Positions 7,587-11,817 of a DNA stretch of 11,817 nt are shown piece by piece. Position 1 is the stretch's first letter, and each line of letters begins with the position of its first letter. Under the pieces are notes generated by a model, which had not been told where the DNA came from, did not search any database, and was given only the letters and a program-made list of their open reading frames with translations. This stretch comes from Lachnoclostridium sp. UBA5890 (GTDB lineage: Bacteria; Bacillota; Clostridia; Lachnospirales; Lachnospiraceae), in assembly GCA_002431395.1 (NCBI GenBank), contig DJEU01000044.1, positions 54,525-66,341 of the forward strand, given 5' to 3'. The position numbers and the translations under genes were made by a program.

Positions 7587-8126
7587 ATGCCGGAATTATG
7601 GGACGTATACGATAAAAATAGAAACATCACAGGTAAAACGATAGCGCGTGGAGAGCTTATGACGGAGGATGAATATCACTTAGTCGTTCAGGTGTGGATA
7701 AAGAATGACGAAAATAAATGGCTTATTTCAAAACGTGCAGCGACAAAGAGTCAGGCTCTCAAATGGGAGCCGACAGGCGGTTCTGTGCTGGCGGGTGAAG
7801 GGAGTAAAGAGGGTGCGTTGCGCGAGGTAAAAGAAGAATTGGGGATATCGCTTGACCCGGAAAGCGGGGATTTGTTTCGGTCATTTCAAAGAGAACAGTT
7901 TATGTGGGAAAATCCCGGCTTTTTGGATGTGTGGGTGTTTAAAGACAATACTTCGATAGAAGATGTCGTTTTGCAGCAGGAGGAAACGATTGATGCAAAA
8001 TGGGCATCCTCGGAAGAAATAGTACAACTTATCGAAGAAGGGAAGTTTGTGCCATTTGGGAAGGATGAATATTACCGTGAATTGTTTTTGCGTATGGATT
8101 CACACAATTACACAAACTTATTATAG
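7587..8126 (+). CDS. Nudix hydrolase (IDI/YfcD-like)
   Basis: A 179-residue cytosolic enzyme with a perfect Nudix box at residues 65-87: GSVLAGE, seven residues, then REVKEELGI, the Mg2+-binding signature for cleaving nucleoside diphosphate-X or similar pyrophosphates. The N-terminus ELWDVYDKNRNITGK and the EYHLVVQVWI strand resemble the subgroup related to type 1 isopentenyl-diphosphate isomerase and YfcD; which substrate it uses cannot be decided. The ATG at 7587 follows AGGAG (7571-7575) at 11 bases, slightly long; no better in-frame start is visible. It lies 39 bases after the AlbA_2 gene and 39 bases before the next start, in the same run. Base use is closer to the flanking chromosomal genes than to the A/T-rich nuclease gene that follows, so the cluster may be a mosaic. 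Confidence 0.92.
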   Translation: MPELWDVYDKNRNITGKTIARGELMTEDEYHLVVQVWIKNDENKWLISKRAATKSQALKWEPTGGSVLAGEGSKEGALREVKEELGISLDPESGDLFRSFQREQFMWENPGFLDVWVFKDNTSIEDVVLQQEETIDAKWASSEEIVQLIEEGKFVPFGKDEYYRELFLRMDSHNYTNLL

Positions 8127-8164
8127 CATGGAAATATCGTTTGCAAGAAAGGAGATCAATTGTA

Positions 8165-10285
8165 ATGGGATTGTTTGGCTCTGAAAAAAATAAAGAACTT
8201 TTAAGAAAATTGTATTTACAGATTGAACAACAAAAAGGACTAATATTGAAATTAAGTCAGGAAAACGATGAATTACAAAAAGCAATGGTTGACAACGAAA
8301 GAATAGAAGCACTCTTAGATGAGAATAATGCATTAAAGAGTGAAGTAGAGGAATTAAAGAAAAATAAAGATAAAAAAATTGTATCAAATAAGTTGCAAGC
8401 AATTCAAATAAAAGAAAGAGGTCAAATGAATTTAATTACTACTGGTATGTATAAGGCAGGAGAGGATTTTCCATCAGGAAAATATGATTTTTGTGTTATT
8501 GATGGTAAAGGAACTTTAAGTTGTTCAAGAGGTGATGTTTCAGAGCAAATGTCGAAAGAGATATGTAAATGGCATATTCAAGAATATAGGAATTTGTATG
8601 CACCAAATGGTTGTAAGATAGAAATCGATGGCAATTTAAAGTTGCTGATGTTTTCTTTAAAGCCAGTTAAGCCTAAATGGCGAGATGAAAATTGCGATAA
8701 TTGTATAGTCGCAGGTAGATATAAAATTGGAGAGGATATTCCAGAGGGAAGATGGATACTTGAAGTAAAATCAGGCGAGGGGAGTGTATATGAAGAAAAG
8801 GATGAAATGTTTTTAGAACTAGGTAAAGAAACTGGAATTATGCGTGCTAGAATTTTCCTTAAAAAAGGAAGGAGTTTATTTGTTGATGGAAATTTAAAAG
8901 CAGAGATTTTTGAGGCAAAACCGTTATCGATAATAGAAGAAAAACATGATATGCAGGAGTTAAATTTACTTTGTGTTGGAGTATATGAGGCAGGAATTGA
9001 TATTCCCTATGGATACTATAATATTGAATTGATTAGTGGAAAAGGAACAGTTGAACTGAAAAAAAATGATGAAAACGCATCAGGTTTTTATGAAGATTTT
9101 TCTCAAAAAGAAATGAGACAATATAAAAATTTGTTGATTGAAATTGGCGATAAAATAATATTAGATGGCAATCTGATTGTTTCGTTGAACCTTATGCGTC
9201 CGTATATTAGTAAGGACATATCAAATAATGTTTTAAAAGAAATAGAAGATGTAAAAAATGAATTATCAATATTGAATAATAATATAATAGAAAAGTATTA
9301 TTCATTTTCTGATTATTTGGAATTGTCGTCCCAGGAATGTAAGAATAAATTATGCTTGTTAAAGCAAAGGGAGAAAGAAATGAGGACTAGGGAAGAAGAT
9401 GTGGTGATTTGCGATGAAGCACAAAATAAGAAATTGTTAATCAATTCTACTAGAAAAATTTTAAGAAGTTTTAATTCTGAATGTGCTAATGTTATGATGA
9501 ATATAAGTGCAAAAAATGTTGATGCTTGTAGGAGAAAAATACAACAATCATATGAAAGTTTAAATAAGTTGTATATACAGGATGGTATACAAATTTCTGA
9601 AAAATTGCTTGAGGTAAAATTGGAACAAATAACGCTATTGTATACATATGAATTGAAATATGAACAAGAGAAAGATATTCAAAGGGCAATTAAGGAACAA
9701 ATGAGAGAAGAAGCAAAAGCTCAAAAAGAAATTGAGCAGCAGAAACGAAAGATAGAAAAGGACTTACAACAGCATGTAGGAGAAGTTAATCGTCTTATGA
9801 AATATCTTCAAAAGTCGCAAATTGATGTAGAAAAGCAGTTATATATTGACAAGATTAATGAATTGCAACAAAAAATAAAATTACTGGAAAGTGATAAGGC
9901 AGTTGTTGTAGAGAGAGAAGCTAATGCAAAAGCTGGATTTGTTTATATAATATCAAACATAGGATCATTTGGCGAGGGGGTTTTTAAGATAGGGATGACT
10001 CGGAGATTAGAACCCATGGATAGAATTTATGAATTAAGTAGTGCATCAGTACCATTTGAGTTTGATGTGCATGCTATGATATTTAGCAGTGATGCGCCAG
10101 CACTTGAAACTGCTTTACATAAGCATTTCGCTGATAAAGCAGTTAATAAAGTTAATCCAAGAAAAGAGTTTTTTAGGGTATCAATAGATGAAATAGAAGA
10201 AGTTGTAAAAAGAGAGTATAATGAATCTGTGAAATTTACAAAAATACCTATGGCTACAGAATATAGGCAGTCTATAAATATATAA
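8165..10285 (+). CDS. DUF4041-GIY-YIG nuclease protein with three tandem beta modules
   Basis: A 706-residue protein with no signal peptide or membrane segment, so cytosolic. Residues about 7-75 are coiled coil. Three related modules begin at G94, G184 and G272, each of form GxYxxGxDxPxGxY, a GxG turn, and (I/V)DGNLx near the end. A helical region (about 350-585) matches DUF4041, including the long charged EQMREEAKAQKEIEQQKRKI helix. Residues about 591-685 match the T5orf172/Mug113 GIY-YIG nuclease: FVYIIS (592-597), FKIGMTRR (607-614), DRI with R620, candidate metal-binding E648 in ALETALHKHF, and RKEFF (666-670). The key residues look intact. The start at 8165 follows AAAGGAGA (8148-8155); the in-frame TTG at 8141 lies too early. 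DUF4041 proteins occur in phages and accessory regions; the cellular role is not established. The gene is clearly more A/T-rich than its neighbours, suggesting transfer. Confidence 0.9.
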   Translation: MGLFGSEKNKELLRKLYLQIEQQKGLILKLSQENDELQKAMVDNERIEALLDENNALKSEVEELKKNKDKKIVSNKLQAIQIKERGQMNLITTGMYKAGEDFPSGKYDFCVIDGKGTLSCSRGDVSEQMSKEICKWHIQEYRNLYAPNGCKIEIDGNLKLLMFSLKPVKPKWRDENCDNCIVAGRYKIGEDIPEGRWILEVKSGEGSVYEEKDEMFLELGKETGIMRARIFLKKGRSLFVDGNLKAEIFEAKPLSIIEEKHDMQELNLLCVGVYEAGIDIPYGYYNIELISGKGTVELKKNDENASGFYEDFSQKEMRQYKNLLIEIGDKIILDGNLIVSLNLMRPYISKDISNNVLKEIEDVKNELSILNNNIIEKYYSFSDYLELSSQECKNKLCLLKQREKEMRTREEDVVICDEAQNKKLLINSTRKILRSFNSECANVMMNISAKNVDACRRKIQQSYESLNKLYIQDGIQISEKLLEVKLEQITLLYTYELKYEQEKDIQRAIKEQMREEAKAQKEIEQQKRKIEKDLQQHVGEVNRLMKYLQKSQIDVEKQLYIDKINELQQKIKLLESDKAVVVEREANAKAGFVYIISNIGSFGEGVFKIGMTRRLEPMDRIYELSSASVPFEFDVHAMIFSSDAPALETALHKHFADKAVNKVNPRKEFFRVSIDEIEEVVKREYNESVKFTKIPMATEYRQSINI

Positions 10286-10326
10286 TGAAAAATATGATAT
10301 ATGTAAATTAGGAAAGGAAGATCTTC

Positions 10327-10626
10327 ATGAAACATGTAAAACTACGATTAATTATGATGTGTACAGCGCTTTTACTTACCTTAGCTGCCCCGGTACAAAT
10401 GAAAGTGACAGACCAGGGGATGGGTGTAAAATATGCAGTATCCGTGGATGCGAAGGCAAAGAAAAAGAGCGTAAAAAAGAAGAAGGCCAAAAAAGCCGTT
10501 GTTGTGTATGTTACAGCAACAGGAGAATGCTATCATACGCATGCTTGTGGAAGGGGGACTTATTATAAATCAACCCTAAAATCAGCAAAGGCGCAGGGAC
10601 TTCGTCCATGTAAGAAATGCTATTAA
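10327..10626 (+). CDS. Small secreted protein with a Cys/His metal-ribbon-like end
   Basis: A 99-residue predicted exported protein. The ATG at 10327 follows AAGGAAG (10314-10320). The N-terminus has basic residues, then IMMCTALLLTLAAPVQ, a signal peptide. A lysine-rich stretch (KAKKKSVKKKKAKK, about residues 43-56) follows. The C-terminal 40 residues carry C68, H70, H72, C74 and a closing C95-KK-C98-Y. This YH..C / PCKxCY pattern is often seen at the ends of secreted Firmicutes proteins, including some competence-type metallo-beta-lactamase proteins, and resembles a small zinc ribbon. A role in metal or DNA binding outside the cell is possible but unproven. It lies 41 bases after the nuclease gene; a perfect TATAAT overlaps that gene's stop (10281-10286) without a clear -35, so its own promoter is uncertain. 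A terminator follows. Confidence 0.82.
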   Translation: MKHVKLRLIMMCTALLLTLAAPVQMKVTDQGMGVKYAVSVDAKAKKKSVKKKKAKKAVVVYVTATGECYHTHACGRGTYYKSTLKSAKAQGLRPCKKCY

Positions 10627-10640
10627 ACAAAAGATAAATA

Positions 10641-10703
10641 GGATAAAAATAGAACCCTGGCTAAAGCGGAAATGACCTTTCCACCGCAGTCGGGGCTCTT
10701 TTA
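10641..10703. terminator. Bidirectional intrinsic terminator between convergent genes
   Basis: AGAACCCTGGCT (10651-10662) pairs with AGTCGGGGCTCT (10688-10699, partly through G-T wobbles and one A-C mismatch), and GCGG inside pairs with CCGC. The plus-strand side ends in CTCTTTTA after the stem. On the minus strand the stem is followed by CTATTTTTATCC. It therefore suits both the small secreted-protein gene and the reductase gene, whose stop codon lies about 18 bases away. Confidence 0.8.
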
Positions 10704-10720
10704 ATAGGATGAGTTACGAT

Positions 10721-11560
10721 TTAAACAATGCTCATAAACCACTCGACCGTTGCCGGGTCATGGTGCGAGAAGAACAAACTCTTGCCGGTATCGAGAGCTT
10801 CTATTTTTTTCATTTCCTCATCGTTCAATGAAAAATCAAAGATATTAAAATTCTCTTCCATACGATTTTTGTGAACTGATTTAGGAATTAAAATAACATC
10901 TTTCTGGAGCAGGAAACGAAGGGCAACCTGAGCAGAAGATTTGCCGTATTTATTTCCTATTTCGACAAGTGCCGGAGTGTTAAAATAGTCATTTTTTCCT
11001 TCGGCAAATGGTCCCCAGGACATTATTTTTGTGTCACTTTTCTGCAGATATTTCCGTGCTTCGTTCTGCTGCTGAAATACATGTGTTTCGATCTGGTTTA
11101 CAGCAGGTGTGATCTCTGCAAAATGCGCAATGTCGAGAAAACGATCCGGGTAAAAATTGGAAACACCGATTGCTCTTGCTTTGCCGGCCTTGTAAGCCTC
11201 TTCCATTGCGCGGTAAGTGCCATAATAATCGCCAAATGGCTGATGGATCAAAAGAAGATCCACGTAATCACTTTTTAATTTTCTAAGGGATTCGTCGATG
11301 GATGCTTTGGCCTTTTCATATCCGGCATTGGTAATCCAGACTTTGGTTGTGATGAAGAGTTCTTCGCGGGGAAGACCGCAGTTTGCGATGGCATTTCCAA
11401 CGCCCTCTTCATTTCCATATGCCTGCGCGGTATCGATGCTGCGATATCCGGTTTCGATTGCTTCTAATACGCATTTTTCCGTTTCTTCCGGTGGCGTCTG
11501 ATACACGCCGTACCCGAGCTGTGGCATTTTTACGCCGTTATTTAATGTAACATAATTCAT
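10721..11560 (-). CDS. Aldo/keto reductase
   Basis: A 279-residue NAD(P)H-dependent reductase-type enzyme. The complete catalytic tetrad is visible: D43 in SIDTAQAYGNE, Y48 in the same motif, K73 in TTKVW, and H106 in LLLIHQP. The (beta/alpha)8-barrel landmarks GxSNF (IGVSNF) and the cofactor-binding IPKSVHKNRMEEN near the C-terminus are present. Length is normal for the family, close to the 2,5-diketo-gluconate reductase/AKR5-type group; the real substrate may be any small aldehyde or ketone. The ATG at 11560 (minus strand) lies eight bases after GGAGG; an earlier ATG at 11593 overlaps the upstream repeat element and has no ribosome site. It converges on the small secreted-protein gene across a shared terminator. 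A putative miniature mobile element lies 30 bases upstream, so its promoter region may have been altered. Confidence 0.95.
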   Translation of the reverse strand: MNYVTLNNGVKMPQLGYGVYQTPPEETEKCVLEAIETGYRSIDTAQAYGNEEGVGNAIANCGLPREELFITTKVWITNAGYEKAKASIDESLRKLKSDYVDLLLIHQPFGDYYGTYRAMEEAYKAGKARAIGVSNFYPDRFLDIAHFAEITPAVNQIETHVFQQQNEARKYLQKSDTKIMSWGPFAEGKNDYFNTPALVEIGNKYGKSSAQVALRFLLQKDVILIPKSVHKNRMEENFNIFDFSLNDEEMKKIEALDTGKSLFFSHHDPATVEWFMSIV

Positions 11561-11589
11561 GGTAGAACCCTCCTCGTTTTTGATACTTT

Positions 11590-11782
11590 GCAACTATTCA
11601 GCCTCCCCCTCTCACACATTCGCATTTCGAACACTTCGTGTTCTTTTCTCACCTTTAGCAAGGCTAAAAATGCTCATATGTGGAGGGGAGCCCTATTAGG
11701 ATCTAAATGTATGGAAATCAAAGTCTCTTACGTGCAAGCACGACGATTCATTGATTTCCATACATTGATCCTGAATAGTTAC
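11590..11782. mobile_element. Putative 193-base miniature mobile element, IS66-like ends
   Basis: The ends are GCAACTATTCAG (11590-11601) and CTGAATAGTTAC (11771-11782), 12-base inverted repeats with one mismatch. Read inward, the right end begins GTAA, the start typical of IS66-family ends. The flanks are GATACTTT (11582-11589) and GATATTTT (11783-11790), direct repeats identical at seven of eight bases; IS66-family insertions make 8-base target duplications. There is no transposase, so it would be a non-autonomous, MITE-like derivative. The interior is rich in stem-loops: CTCCCC with GGGGAG (11603-11608, 11685-11690), GCATT with AATGC, two 6-bp hairpins at 11629-11643 and 11654-11668, and a long hairpin at 11693-11778. 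The family link is inference. A structured regulatory RNA is the main alternative. Confidence 0.55.
11693..11778. repeat. Long imperfect hairpin inside the miniature element
   Basis: AATGTATGGAAATCAA (11706-11721) pairs perfectly with TTGATTTCCATACATT (11751-11766), 16 bp. The stem continues outward with CTATTAGGATC (11693-11703) against GATCCTGAATAG (11767-11778), 11 more pairs with a single bulged base, plus a two-base TA bulge between the two parts. The apical region holds a small CGTG-CAAG-CACG hairpin (11731-11742). The outer part of the right arm overlaps the terminal repeat, so this hairpin and the end-to-end pairing cannot form together. Confidence 0.85.
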
Positions 11783-11817
11783 GATATTTTTAGTTGTTAG
11801 CGTAAAAAAACTTTCGG

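Noticed and set aside
7587..8126. Definite isopentenyl-diphosphate isomerase (idi)
   Set aside because: The Nudix box is of the general hydrolase form, and I do not see the isomerase-specific Cys/Glu motifs clearly enough to name it so.
11588..11800. A 70-codon plus-strand open frame across the miniature element
   Set aside because: It lies almost wholly in inverted-repeat DNA, has no ribosome site, and its product shows no protein-like pattern.

Overview
The window looks like chromosomal DNA from a low-to-mid GC Clostridia member, most likely Lachnospiraceae. The reasons are the strong GGAGG-type ribosome binding sites, the A/T-rich codon use, the EF-Tu tail, and a huge secreted protein joining leucine-rich repeats to a lysine-rich fibronectin-III-like end, a style common in gut and rumen Lachnospiraceae. 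The family assignment is inference; no rRNA is present to confirm it.

Layout. Bases 1-126 are the 3' end of tuf (EF-Tu), closed by a strong intrinsic terminator at 168-210. A new promoter (228-256) drives a 1487-residue secreted lipase-like/leucine-rich-repeat surface protein (296-4759), followed closely by a possible 37-residue hydrophobic peptide (4770-4883). A second promoter (4970-4998), with a small palindrome upstream, serves a two-gene unit: a three-helix membrane protein and a HAD-family phosphatase (5047-6060).

Bases 6156-10626 hold four same-strand genes with gaps of only 38-41 bases: an AlbA_2/GHKL-ATPase/HTH regulator, a Nudix hydrolase, a 706-residue DUF4041-GIY-YIG nuclease protein, and a small secreted cysteine/histidine protein. 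The regulator and especially the nuclease gene are visibly richer in A/T than the surroundings, which suggests an accessory insert. A hairpin with T-tracts in both directions (about 10641-10703) separates this run from a convergent aldo/keto reductase gene (10721-11560, minus strand).

The most interesting items are as follows. (1) The nuclease protein carries three tandem copies of a GxYxxGxDxPxGxY beta module between an N-terminal coiled coil and the DUF4041/GIY-YIG part; such modules would be expected in secreted proteins, yet this protein has no export signal. It sits beside an AlbA_2 regulator and could belong to an uncharacterised defence or nucleic-acid stress system. (2) A 193-base element at 11590-11782 has 12-base terminal inverted repeats of GTAA type and imperfect 8-base flanking repeats. 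It looks like a miniature IS66-type mobile element inserted just upstream of the reductase ribosome binding site, and it contains elaborate, partly mutually exclusive stem-loops. (3) Four perfect 12-base repeats encode DVGQ units in the linker of the regulator.

All calls come from reading the sequence and from remembered family motifs; no database search or folding program was run.
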